This document shows, piece after piece, positions 1 to 6,118 of a stretch of 11,147 nucleotides of DNA. The stretch's first letter is position 1. Each line of letters starts with the position of its first letter. The DNA comes from Acidimicrobiaceae bacterium (GTDB lineage Bacteria; Actinomycetota; Acidimicrobiia; Acidimicrobiales; UBA10347), in contig DNHM01000139.1 in assembly GCA_003485885.1 (NCBI GenBank), positions 1 to 11,147 on the forward strand, written 5' to 3'. Under the pieces are notes generated by a model, which saw only the letters and a program-made list of their open reading frames with translations, was not told where the DNA came from and ran no database searches. The position numbers and the translations under genes are program-made.

Positions 1-667
1 TGGGCAACACGGTGGTGGAGCCATTGATGGTCACATTGCCAGACTCGAAGCTCAAGCTGATGGTCTCGCCTTGCACCGTCATGAGTTTGGTTGACCCTTC
101 GCCTCGGGCAATTTCAGACAGATCTTCGACCGTGTAACCACCGGGCACAACGTGATAGGTCAGCACGTTTTCTTGGTCGGCTGCGAGCACCGCCACGGTG
201 GCGTCAGAGCTTGCGGCCTGGCTGATGGCCTCGTTGGAAGGGACAAACACCGTGAACGGCCCACCAGCTGCGAGGACCTGATCAAGATTGGAGTCGCGGA
301 GTAAGCCACTGATCACACTGAGGTCAGGGTGGGCGGCGATGGCATCGAAGACTGTGGCCGCCGTCGGTTTGTCGATGGTTGTGTCGTCGCTGGCTGACGA
401 GTTTCCGGGTGCATCACTGTCAGGGTCTGCATGGTCAGGGTCTGCACCGTGGTCTTGGTCGGGCTCATGATGATCACCGTGCGACGCATCAGCGTCATCG
501 TTGTCGTTGTCGTTGTCGGCATTGTGCACAGCGGTTCCGGTGGTCGGGTTTGTAGTAGCGGCTCCAAAGTCGGCACTAACTGCGGCGAACCACCAGCTGA
601 TCACCACCAGAATCGCAGCGAGCACACCAAGCACAAGAATGAAGAACTCTTTGTCTTCTGCTTCCAT
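1..667 (-). CDS. Membrane-anchored fasciclin (FAS1) domain protein, C-terminus cut by window edge
   Basis: The minus-strand frame is open from an ATG at 667 to the window edge, giving 222 codons without a stop. Residues 8-30 are a single hydrophobic segment (FFILVLGVLAAILVVISWWF), read as a signal anchor. Residues about 40-100 are a very acidic Asp/Asn/His/Pro-rich linker. From about residue 101 a FAS1 domain begins: TVFDAIAAHPDLSVISGLL, then PFTVFVPSNEAI, then the conserved LTYHVVPGG box, ending near INGSTTVLP. FAS1 domains are extracellular adhesion or ligand-binding modules, so the domain should lie outside the membrane. The rest of FAS1 and the stop lie beyond base 1. An AAGG sits about 11 bases upstream of the ATG. 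The gene is divergent from the AAA+ ATPase. The FAS1 call is firm; the ligand or partner is unknown. Confidence 0.85.
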   Translation of the reverse strand, partial: MEAEDKEFFILVLGVLAAILVVISWWFAAVSADFGAATTNPTTGTAVHNADNDNDNDDADASHGDHHEPDQDHGADPDHADPDSDAPGNSSASDDTTIDKPTAATVFDAIAAHPDLSVISGLLRDSNLDQVLAAGGPFTVFVPSNEAISQAASSDATVAVLAADQENVLTYHVVPGGYTVEDLSEIARGEGSTKLMTVQGETISLSFESGNVTINGSTTVLP

Positions 668-900
668 GACGATCAGACCTTCGAAGTGCTGCCTGTGGAT
701 GGCCGGCGGGTGCCGAAGGGGAGAACCTAGCCGATGCCTCTTCGGTGGCACTGCAATGTGGCCCAGACGCTGTGTTGGTGACAGCACAGTCAGGCAGGTA
801 TCCCGATGTCGGTTCGGATTCACAACCAGCCACCCGATAACATCAGTAACTGCATGTGCGGCGTCCGCTTTCGGGACGCCGCTGTTTCGTGAGGAGCTCC
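668..900. other. Divergent intergenic region with possible structured leader
   Basis: This 233-bp stretch separates the fasciclin gene (minus) from the AAA+ ATPase (plus) and must carry both promoters. No convincing ORF is present. On the plus strand 710-718 (GTGCCGAAG) can pair with 740-751 (CTTC, then GGCAC after a GGT bulge), and 767-787 contains a CTGTG/CACAG stem. A possible promoter for the ATPase is TTCGGA (813-818), 17 bases, GATAAC (836-841), but it matches consensus poorly. The strong hairpin at 858-882 is listed separately. An alternative reading is plain intergenic DNA with chance pairings. Confidence 0.4.
858..890 (+). terminator. GC-rich hairpin just upstream of the AAA+ ATPase start (attenuator or terminator-like)
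   Basis: GCGGCGTCC (858-866) pairs perfectly with GGACGCCGC (874-882), a 9-bp stem with a 7-base loop. It is followed by TGTTTCGT, a poor but T-leaning tract, and then the GAGGAG ribosome binding site of the ATPase at 891-896. No gene upstream on the plus strand needs a terminator here. It is therefore either a 5'-leader attenuator for the ATPase/VWA unit or a structure that affects ribosome access. It could also end a short plus-strand RNA starting in the gap. The stem is seen directly; its role is inference. Confidence 0.45.
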
Positions 901-1779
901 ATGAGCGAACGGTTTACAGACGTCGAGTCAGTACGCGAAGGTCTGAAGAATGTTGACTACCTGGCCGATGATGGCCTGGCCAGCATCGTCTATCTGGCGG
1001 ATCGGCTTGAAAAGCCGATCCTTGTCGAAGGTCCTGCGGGTACGGGTAAGACCCAGCTCGCCAAGAGCGTGGCTGAGATGATCGGTGCACGGCTTATTCG
1101 TCTGCAGTGTTACGAAGGGCTCGACGAGTCCAAAGCGCTCTACGAATGGAACTACAAGAAGCAACTGCTTCGTATCCAGTCAGAGCAGAACGCTGATTGG
1201 GACACGATCGAAGATGACATCTTCTCCGACGAGTTCCTGCTGACCCGACCGCTTCTCGAGGCAATCACCGCCGAGGATCCTGTCGTGCTGCTGATCGACG
1301 AAGTCGACCGTGTCGAAGTCGAGACCGAGGCATTGCTGCTCGAGATCTTGAGTGACTACCAGGTTTCCATTCCTGAACTTGGCACCATCGAGTCCAAGCA
1401 GATCCCGCTGGTGTTCTTGACTTCGAACAACACCCGTGAGCTCAGCGAGGCACTCAAACGTCGTGCGCTGTACATGTACTTGGACTACCCAGAACTCGAG
1501 CGTGAGCGCGAGATCGTACTTACCAAGGTCCCGGACATCAGCCAGAACTTGGCTGACCAGGTCGCTCGTATCGTGCGTAGTGTCCGTCAACTCGACCTGC
1601 GTAAGGCACCGTCTGTTTCCGAGACAATCGACTGGGCCCGCACCCTGGTGCTACTCGGCGTAGAACACGTCGATGCCGAGACTGCTACCGAAACAGCAAA
1701 CATCTTGCTCAAGTACCGCAGCGATATCGAAAAGGCGACCAAAGAGTTCGCCACCACCGAAGACACCTTCGACGTATAA
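901..1779 (+). CDS. MoxR-family AAA+ ATPase
   Basis: A 292-residue cytoplasmic AAA+ ATPase. Walker A is GPAGTGKT (44-51), Walker B is VVLLIDEVD (128-136), and the sensor-1 region LTSNNTRELSEALKRR (173-188) carries the likely arginine finger. A helical lid domain follows to the C-terminus. Size and motifs fit the MoxR branch (CoxD/GvpN/NorQ-like), whose members remodel or mature client proteins, often metalloenzymes, with a VWA partner. The ATG at 901 is chosen because GAGGAG (891-896) lies 4 bases upstream; an in-frame ATG at 856 would place the strong hairpin inside the coding sequence. The next gene, 44 bp downstream on the same strand, encodes the expected VWA partner. The family call is firm. 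The client is unknown, as no CO dehydrogenase or gas-vesicle gene is visible. Confidence 0.92.
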   Translation: MSERFTDVESVREGLKNVDYLADDGLASIVYLADRLEKPILVEGPAGTGKTQLAKSVAEMIGARLIRLQCYEGLDESKALYEWNYKKQLLRIQSEQNADWDTIEDDIFSDEFLLTRPLLEAITAEDPVVLLIDEVDRVEVETEALLLEILSDYQVSIPELGTIESKQIPLVFLTSNNTRELSEALKRRALYMYLDYPELEREREIVLTKVPDISQNLADQVARIVRSVRQLDLRKAPSVSETIDWARTLVLLGVEHVDAETATETANILLKYRSDIEKATKEFATTEDTFDV

Positions 1780-1823
1780 CTCCTACTGCTTAAGCCCTGA
1801 CTCACGATCACTGAGGATTCTCG

Positions 1824-3314
1824 ATGACGACTGAATTATTTGCCGCCGAAGCAATGGCTGACCCGCTCCTCGATTTGATGGGCGGGTTCATCCAGGAGCT
1901 TCGCGACGCCGGCTTGCCGGTCAGTCTCACCGAGAACCTCGATGCCATGGAGGCCGTGCGTGCGATTCCCATCGAGGATCGCACCACGTTCAAATACGCG
2001 CTTGGCGCCACGCTGGTTAAAAGCCATCAGCATTGGCCAGCGTTCGAGACCGTCTTCGACGTCTACTTCTCGATCCGAGGGCCCGAGTATTCGTTGACGA
2101 ACGACGACGATCCCGACGGCCAAGGCGAGGGCGAAGGCGAAGACGGTCAAGAGAACGATCAGGCCGAAGGTAGCGGCTCAGAGGCCGGTGGCGGTGGCGG
2201 CGACGCCATGTCCAACGAGGATCTCGCCGAGATGCTGTATCAGGCGCTTATGCGCCAGGACCAGAACCTGCAACGTGCGGTCGCTCGGACCGCCGTGCAG
2301 CGTTTTGCTGGCATGGAACCTGGTCGCCCGGTTGGCGGCACCTACTACTTGTACCGCACCCTGCGGAACCTTGATCTCGATGGTGTGCTTGAGCGTTTGC
2401 TCGAAGCCGACCGCGAGAACAACGAGGGTCGCAGCGGCCTCGATGATCGTCTTGCCAAAGACGAGTACGAGAGTCGGATCGAGAAACTCAAGACGGAGAT
2501 CGAAGCAGAGATCCGCCGCCGACTGGTGGCAGACCGAGGCGTCGAGGCTATGGCCAAGACGCTCCGCAAGCCGCTGCCCGAAGATCTCGACTTCATGCAT
2601 GCAACCCGCGACGAAATGGAGACGCTACGCAAAGCCATTGCGCCGCTGACACGCAAGCTCGCAATCCGGCTTGCTCGCAAACGTCGTCACAAGAACAAGG
2701 GCGGTCTGGACTTCCGCAATACGATCCGCCGGTCACTGAGTTACGGCGGCGTGCCTGCCGAACCGCGGTTCAAACACCCACGGCCATCCAAACCCGAGAT
2801 CGTGATCTTGGCGGACATCAGTGGTTCGGTCGCAGCATTCGCTCGTTTCACCCTCCACCTCGTGTACGCCATGAGCGGGCAGTTCTCCAAGGTCCGTGCG
2901 TTTGTGTTCATCGATGGTCTTGACGAAGTAACTCGCTTCTTCGACGGCCACGAAGACATCACCGCAGCCGTGCACCGGGTGAACACCGAGGCCGACGTCG
3001 TCTGGGTCGATGGCCACAGCGACTATGGCCATGCGTTCGAAGTGTTCGAGAAGAACTATCTCAAGACGGCAATCACCTCGAAAACCACGGTGATGATCCT
3101 CGGCGACGCTCGCAACAATTACCACGCTGCCCAAAGCTGGATCATCCAAGAAATGAAACGCACTGCCAAACAGGTCTTTTGGCTGAACCCGGAACCCGGC
3201 AGCTACTGGGACACCGGCGATTCAATCGTCAGCGAATACGCCCAGTACTGCGACGGCCTGTTCGAAGTCCGTAACCTGCGTCAACTCGAAACCTTCATCG
3301 AAGCCGTTCTGTAA
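1824..3314 (+). CDS. CoxE-like VWA domain protein (partner of the MoxR ATPase)
   Basis: A 496-residue soluble protein. Residues 1-90 are helical. Residues 93-128 form a Glu/Asp/Gly/Gln-rich acidic linker ending in a Gly run. Residues about 130-300 are charged and helical with a basic patch near 277-293 (RKLAIRLARKRRHKNK). Residues about 324-496 are a VWA domain with the MIDAS motif DISGS (331-335) and the later metal-site stretch LGDARNN (427-432). This architecture matches CoxE-type VWA proteins that work with MoxR ATPases. It resembles the CobT cobaltochelatase subunit (acidic linker then VWA) only in outline. The start is supported by GAGGA (1813-1817), 6 bases from the ATG. Co-transcription with the ATPase is likely. 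The function of this particular pair is not recognised. Confidence 0.9.
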   Translation: MTTELFAAEAMADPLLDLMGGFIQELRDAGLPVSLTENLDAMEAVRAIPIEDRTTFKYALGATLVKSHQHWPAFETVFDVYFSIRGPEYSLTNDDDPDGQGEGEGEDGQENDQAEGSGSEAGGGGGDAMSNEDLAEMLYQALMRQDQNLQRAVARTAVQRFAGMEPGRPVGGTYYLYRTLRNLDLDGVLERLLEADRENNEGRSGLDDRLAKDEYESRIEKLKTEIEAEIRRRLVADRGVEAMAKTLRKPLPEDLDFMHATRDEMETLRKAIAPLTRKLAIRLARKRRHKNKGGLDFRNTIRRSLSYGGVPAEPRFKHPRPSKPEIVILADISGSVAAFARFTLHLVYAMSGQFSKVRAFVFIDGLDEVTRFFDGHEDITAAVHRVNTEADVVWVDGHSDYGHAFEVFEKNYLKTAITSKTTVMILGDARNNYHAAQSWIIQEMKRTAKQVFWLNPEPGSYWDTGDSIVSEYAQYCDGLFEVRNLRQLETFIEAVL

Positions 3315-3408
3315 CTTCGGGCTTGCTGCGCTGCGCCCTTGGCGTTGGCACGCAGCACTAACGGGGTCGGTTGGGGCGGTCCGTTGTAACTTCGGGCTTG
3401 CTGCGCTG
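3311..3408. repeat. Two 23-bp direct repeats, 75 bp apart, at the 3' end of the VWA gene
   Basis: A 23-bp sequence beginning GTAACTTCGGG occurs identically at 3311-3333 and 3386-3408. Both copies are preceded by CCGTT (3304-3308, with two extra bases before the repeat, and 3381-3385). The first copy includes the VWA stop codon TAA (3312-3314). Between the copies, TGCTGCG (3324-3330) can pair with CGCAGCA (3351-3357), enclosing GCGCC (3333-3337) and GGCGT (3341-3345). The region lies between two convergent genes, so it may help end transcription, but no T-tract is present. It could instead be a genome-wide interspersed repeat or the scar of a partial duplication. Confidence 0.8.
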
Positions 3409-3434
3409 AGCATCCAACTACACGTCCGGTGGGA

Positions 3435-3878
3435 TCAGAGGGTGAGGAAGTGAGCGCCGGGGCCTTGTTGGGCAGCCACGTCATCGGGGTTGAAGACATC
3501 GCAGCTGTCAAGTGATTGGCAGCCGCAGCCAATGCACCCGGCCAGTCGATCTCGAATGCCAACAAGCGTCGCTATCTGCTCATCTAGAAGTGGCCGCCAT
3601 GCCTCGGCAAGTCGCTGCCATTCTTCCTGGGTGGGTGCCCGGTGTGCAGGCAGAGCATCGAGGCTTTCCTTGATCTCGGCCAGCGGCAAGCCAACCTGTT
3701 GGGCAGCTCGGATGAACGAAACCCGGCGCAGCACATCTCGGGCATAACGACGTTGACCACCAACGGTTCGCAGCGATGAGATCAAACCTTTGTCCTCATA
3801 AAAACGCAGTGCTGACGTCGCAAGCCCGAGCCGTTCGCTTGCCTGACCGATCGTTAAGTACTCCTCAAGTTCAGGCAT
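3435..3878 (-). CDS. soxR: SoxR-type redox-sensing MerR-family regulator
   Basis: A 147-residue transcription regulator. The N-terminal winged helix-turn-helix typical of MerR proteins (YLTIGQASERLGLATSALRF, followed by YEDKGL, then GGQRRY) is followed by the dimerisation helix. A C-terminal cysteine cluster, CIGCGCQSLDSC, has spacing CX2CXCX5C at residues 115, 118, 120 and 126. That is the [2Fe-2S] ligand set of SoxR, which is oxidised by redox-cycling compounds or superoxide and then activates promoters with long spacers. The ATG at 3878 is preferred because GGGAG lies about 7 bases upstream; an in-frame TTG at 3893 would add five residues but has no ribosome site. The gene is divergent from ribH2 and faces the VWA gene at its 3' end. 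Identification is strong. The regulon is unknown; the dyad at 3916-3935 is the proposed target. Confidence 0.93.
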   Translation of the reverse strand: MPELEEYLTIGQASERLGLATSALRFYEDKGLISSLRTVGGQRRYARDVLRRVSFIRAAQQVGLPLAEIKESLDALPAHRAPTQEEWQRLAEAWRPLLDEQIATLVGIRDRLAGCIGCGCQSLDSCDVFNPDDVAAQQGPGAHFLTL

Positions 3879-3912
3879 GCCCGTCTCCCGCAACTATGTC
3901 GTCGGTATTGGT

Positions 3913-3943
3913 TTGACTTAAACCATACTTGAAGTTCTATGGT
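3913..3943 (+). promoter_or_regulatory. SoxR-box-like dyad in a long-spacer promoter upstream of ribH2
   Basis: ACTTAAACCATACTTGAAGT (3916-3935) is an imperfect palindrome with 7 of 10 base pairs symmetric. Its right half, ACTTGAAG, closely resembles the ACTTGAGG half of the enterobacterial SoxR box; over the 18-bp core I count 11 matches to CCTCAAGTTAACTTGAGG. It lies between a TTGACT -35 (3913-3918) and a possible TATGGT -10 (3938-3943), a 19-bp spacer. That long spacer is characteristic of MerR-family-activated promoters. Transcription would begin near 3950, which would make a leaderless start at the ATG at 3951 possible. The sequence match is direct; SoxR control is inference. Confidence 0.5.
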
Positions 3944-4418
3944 CACCGTCATGGACGCAGAATCTCCAACAACGGACCCACGACCGACCATCGCCTTTGT
4001 GCAGTCATGCTGGCATCGAGACATCGTCGATCAGGCACGCGACGGCTTCCTCGCCGAGGTCGGTGACAAGGCCAATGTTGAACTCTTCGAAGTGCCGGGT
4101 GCGTTCGAATTGCCGCTTCATGCTCAGTGCCTTGCTACTTCTGGGCGTTTCGCGGCAGTGGTAGCTGCTGGTTTCGTCGTAGACGGCGGTATCTATCGCC
4201 ATGAGTTCGTGGCCGATGCTGTGATCAGCGGTTTGATGCGGGTTCAGCTGGACTCAGGTATTCCGGTGTTCTCTAGCGTGCTAACGCCACAGCAGTTCCA
4301 CGAGAGCCAGACACACATCGATTTCTTTCGTGACCACATGGTGCACAAGGGCCACGAGGTTGCCGACACTTGCCTGCAAACACTCGAAGCGCGTGCACAG
4401 GTACTCGCACTCGGGTAG
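3939..4418 (+). CDS. ribH: 6,7-dimethyl-8-ribityllumazine synthase, type II (RibH2-like)
   Basis: A 159-residue lumazine synthase. The enzyme condenses 5-amino-6-ribitylamino-uracil with 3,4-dihydroxy-2-butanone 4-phosphate, the penultimate riboflavin step, in the cytoplasm. Family signatures are IAFVQSCWHRDIVDQAR (18-34), VPGAFELPLHA (52-62), VVDGGIYRHEFVADAVISG (80-98; catalytic-type His88) and LTPQQFHES (115-123). The DGGIYRH and FHES blocks and the Trp near residue 25 are those of the type II, decameric RibH2 enzymes of Brucella and Mesorhizobium, not the usual type I icosahedral form. The start at 3939 has GAAG 4 bases upstream; the ATG at 3951 would fit a leaderless transcript and shorten the protein by four residues. 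No other riboflavin gene is adjacent. It lies divergent to soxR, suggesting redox-responsive flavin supply. Confidence 0.93.
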   Translation: MVTVMDAESPTTDPRPTIAFVQSCWHRDIVDQARDGFLAEVGDKANVELFEVPGAFELPLHAQCLATSGRFAAVVAAGFVVDGGIYRHEFVADAVISGLMRVQLDSGIPVFSSVLTPQQFHESQTHIDFFRDHMVHKGHEVADTCLQTLEARAQVLALG

Positions 4419-4438
4419 CCGTCGGCTACCAGTCGAGT
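4409..4438. terminator. Strong hairpin containing the ribH2 stop and a convergent stop
   Basis: GGTAGCC (4414-4420) and GGCTACC (4424-4430) pair perfectly around the loop GTC. The stem extends with ACTCG (4409-4413) and CGAGT (4434-4438) across a 3-base bulge, giving 12 bp in total. The ribH2 stop TAG (4416-4418) lies in the left arm, and the minus-strand stop of the 67-residue ORF (4426-4428) lies in the right arm. No T-tract follows on either strand, so a classical intrinsic terminator is not shown. It could be a bidirectional transcription barrier or an mRNA 3'-end stabiliser. Confidence 0.5.
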
Positions 4439-4629
4439 GGGCGTCGAATGACGAAGCGTTCTTCGACGTCGCATAGGCCACGTCTGACATCGTCGGGCCT
4501 CGGGTCGCAGACGTCGCAGCGACGAAGAGGGGACAACGACCCGAGTCGGTGTGGCCATCGATGCAGCACCTGTTGCACGGGGCCCCACAAGGTGGTTCCG
4601 GCGGCGAGGTCGTTCTTGGGCCGGTACAT
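4426..4629 (-). CDS. Possible small protein, 67 residues, unrecognised
   Basis: An ORF from an ATG at 4629 to a TAG at 4426-4428, convergent with ribH2. Residues include a WPHRLGSLSPLRRC stretch and CDVCDPRPDDVRRGLC, so three cysteines lie in the middle, and the C-terminus is ERFVIRRPLDW. Support: codon third positions are GC-rich like those of neighbouring genes, and its stop mirrors the ribH2 stop inside one hairpin. Against: there is no ribosome binding site, the frame closes at an upstream TGA (4732-4734), and I do not recognise the family. A run of eight C (4651-4658) lies 22 bases upstream. A one-base expansion there would join this frame to an upstream hydrophobic frame (about 4660-4817), so the true gene may be longer and disrupted. 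Confidence 0.35.
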   Translation of the reverse strand: MYRPKNDLAAGTTLWGPVQQVLHRWPHRLGSLSPLRRCDVCDPRPDDVRRGLCDVEERFVIRRPLDW

Positions 4630-4795
4630 ATGGCCAGACGTATCGTCAGACCCCCCCCGGCGACGTCGAGAGCGGCCAAGAGCAGCAATCCCAAAGCGCC
4701 GCCAGGACCACGGACTGGAGGTGGCTGTGGTTCAGGTGAAGAGAGACGCTGCCATAACTGAAGTGTGCGCCCAACGCCAGACCTCGAGTGTGCGT
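4630..4795. other. Gap with an eight-C run, no supported gene
   Basis: Between the small minus-strand ORF and the isomerase gene lie 166 bp with no gene I can support. The notable element is a homopolymer of eight C at 4651-4658. If the small ORF is not real, the whole gene-free stretch is 4419-4795 and holds only this run and the hairpin at 4409-4438. A frame from an ATG at 4817 crosses the gap and overlaps the isomerase end by 22 bp, but its proline- and serine-rich start and mixed third positions do not look coding. Confidence 0.5.
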
Positions 4796-5557
4796 CTAGC
4801 GGAGGTCTCGCAGCCAACCAAGGCCCTGCTCGACCGAGGCTGCAGGACGGTATTCGGCGCCGAGTGGGTGCGTCCAGCCGAGTTCGTCGAGGAGCGCAAA
4901 GACTGGCGCATAGTCCAAGTCGCCGTGATCAGGTTCAGCCCGGTCGGGGACAGAGGCGAACTGCACATGACCGAGAATCGGCAAGAGCTGGGGCAGGAGC
5001 TCTAGGACATCGGCGCCACTCCTCGCCGCGTGGTAACAATCGAACATCAGCTTCAGGTTGGGTCGATCGACAGCGTCGATTACGCCAGAAGCATCGGCGG
5101 TGTTGTGGAGGTAATACCCAGGTGTATCGATGGTATTGAGCGGCTCGATCAGGATGGTGATGTTGTGTGGGGCAGCCTGTTTACATGCATAACGAAGATT
5201 GCCGAGGAAGGTCAAGAAGGCGACGGGTAACGGGGGAGTGACACCCGCCATGACGTGCACCGCCTGAGCCCCAACACTTGCGGCGTAGCGCACCGCCTCG
5301 TCTATAGCGAGCCGGGCCTCGACAGCGCGTCCGGGAACCGCAGCAAGTCCGAACTCGCCGTCGCCACCCTTACGAGTGTTGAGTCCGAGCATCACCATGC
5401 CAGTTTCGGCAAGTGCCGCCTTGGTCTCGTCGATTGGTGTGTCGTACGGCCAGTGGCACTCAACTGCGTCGAAACCGGCCGCAGATGCGGCGCGAATGGC
5501 GTCGGGAAGAGGTCGGTCATTCCACAAGAAGCCAAGATTCGCTGAAAATGTTGCCAT
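4796..5557 (-). CDS. Hydroxypyruvate isomerase-like TIM-barrel sugar isomerase/epimerase
   Basis: A 253-residue AP-endonuclease-2/xylose-isomerase-like TIM barrel of the Hyi group, which interconverts hydroxypyruvate and tartronate semialdehyde in glyoxylate metabolism. Characteristic pieces are FSANLGFLWNDRPL at the N-terminus, GFDAVECHWPYDTP (28-41), the catalytic glutamate block LIEPLN (E138), LMFDCYH (D173, H176, metal and substrate region), GHVQFASVPDRAEP, and the second catalytic glutamate in GAEYRP (E235). Length is typical of the family. The ATG at 5557 gives the canonical N-terminus; a TTG-initiated extension to 5611 does not look like this family. No good ribosome site is visible. 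No glyoxylate carboligase or reductase is adjacent. Substrates vary within the family, so the exact reaction is less certain than the fold. Confidence 0.85.
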   Translation of the reverse strand: MATFSANLGFLWNDRPLPDAIRAASAAGFDAVECHWPYDTPIDETKAALAETGMVMLGLNTRKGGDGEFGLAAVPGRAVEARLAIDEAVRYAASVGAQAVHVMAGVTPPLPVAFLTFLGNLRYACKQAAPHNITILIEPLNTIDTPGYYLHNTADASGVIDAVDRPNLKLMFDCYHAARSGADVLELLPQLLPILGHVQFASVPDRAEPDHGDLDYAPVFALLDELGWTHPLGAEYRPAASVEQGLGWLRDLR

Positions 5558-5621
5558 GTCCGTCGAAGTTACTGGCACACGCGGATGTCGAGCGCCACCC
5601 CGAACGTTCAACTATCCGGAA

Positions 5622-6029
5622 CTAGTCCCAGCGGGTCGGCTTCTGGCGAAGTTTCTTCGTTTTAGCGTCGCGCTTTTTGCCATCGAGACGCCGCCGTTGG
5701 GAACCCCTCGACGGTTTGGTCGCCTTACGCTTACGTTGCTGCACCAGTGCCGCTCGGACCTTGGCCGCTAGTCGCTCAGCAGCGAGATCCTTGTTGCGCA
5801 GCTGTGACCGATTGTCATCGACGTCGGCCCGCACCACATCGCCAAGTTTGGATTGCAAACGAGCACGAACGCCCTCGTTCAAAACCTCAGACTCGGCGAT
5901 GTTCCAGCTCAGCTGAACCCGGGTGCTCGACTTATTCGCATGCTGGCCGCCAGGCCCGCCCGACGTTGTGTATTTCCAGTCGAGCTCGGTATCGGGGATG
6001 ACCAGCGACTGGTTGATCTCGATGGCCAT
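5622..6029 (-). CDS. arfB: Alternative ribosome-rescue factor ArfB (peptidyl-tRNA hydrolase, GGQ domain)
   Basis: A 135-residue class I release-factor-like protein with no codon-recognition domains. The catalytic loop [18 protein letters not shown] (23-40) carries GGQ at 27-29. The C-terminal tail from about residue 97 is highly basic ([18 protein letters not shown], then [14 protein letters not shown]). In ArfB/YaeJ this tail inserts into the empty mRNA channel of a stalled ribosome so the GGQ can hydrolyse the peptidyl-tRNA. Length is close to the family norm of about 140. The start at 6029 ([12 protein letters not shown]) fits family N-termini; the reading frame upstream is not homologous. 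No clear Shine-Dalgarno is present. The gene is divergent from the FMN reductase, and the isomerase follows 64 bp downstream on the same strand. Confidence 0.92.
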
Positions 6030-6079
6030 GGTGTAAAGCGTGCCACGACCCGGTGGGTATTGCTGTGATTTGAAGGGGA

Positions 6080-6118
6080 TGACGCGAAGATGTGCGTCAC
6101 AAGCCCATGACGAGGCTT
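6080..6118 (+). promoter_or_regulatory. Two adjacent short dyads upstream of the FMN reductase
   Basis: In the 100-bp divergent gap between arfB and the FMN reductase, TGACGC (6080-6085) and GCGTCA (6094-6099) form a perfect inverted repeat with an 8-base spacer. Immediately after, AAGCC (6101-6105) and GGCTT (6114-6118) form a second one, again with an 8-base spacer. The first is operator-like. The second ends 11 bases before the reductase ATG, where a ribosome site would be expected but is not evident. Both are seen directly; binding of a regulator is inference. Confidence 0.35.

Noticed and set aside
710..810. Cobalamin riboswitch upstream of the AAA+ ATPase
   Set aside because: Only fragments fit. 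AGTCAGG is followed by CAGGTATCC instead of the expected ACCTGCC continuation, and I cannot place the GGTGAAAATCC core. Kept only as a test within the leader finding.
800..835. tRNA T-arm-like string (GGTTCGGATTC)
   Set aside because: No acceptor, D-arm or anticodon arm can be placed around it.
4281..4817. 178-residue minus-strand frame overlapping ribH2
   Set aside because: It runs antisense through about 140 bases of ribH2, has a Pro/Ser/Thr/Cys-rich composition and resembles no family; it is a shadow apart from the segment discussed with the C run.
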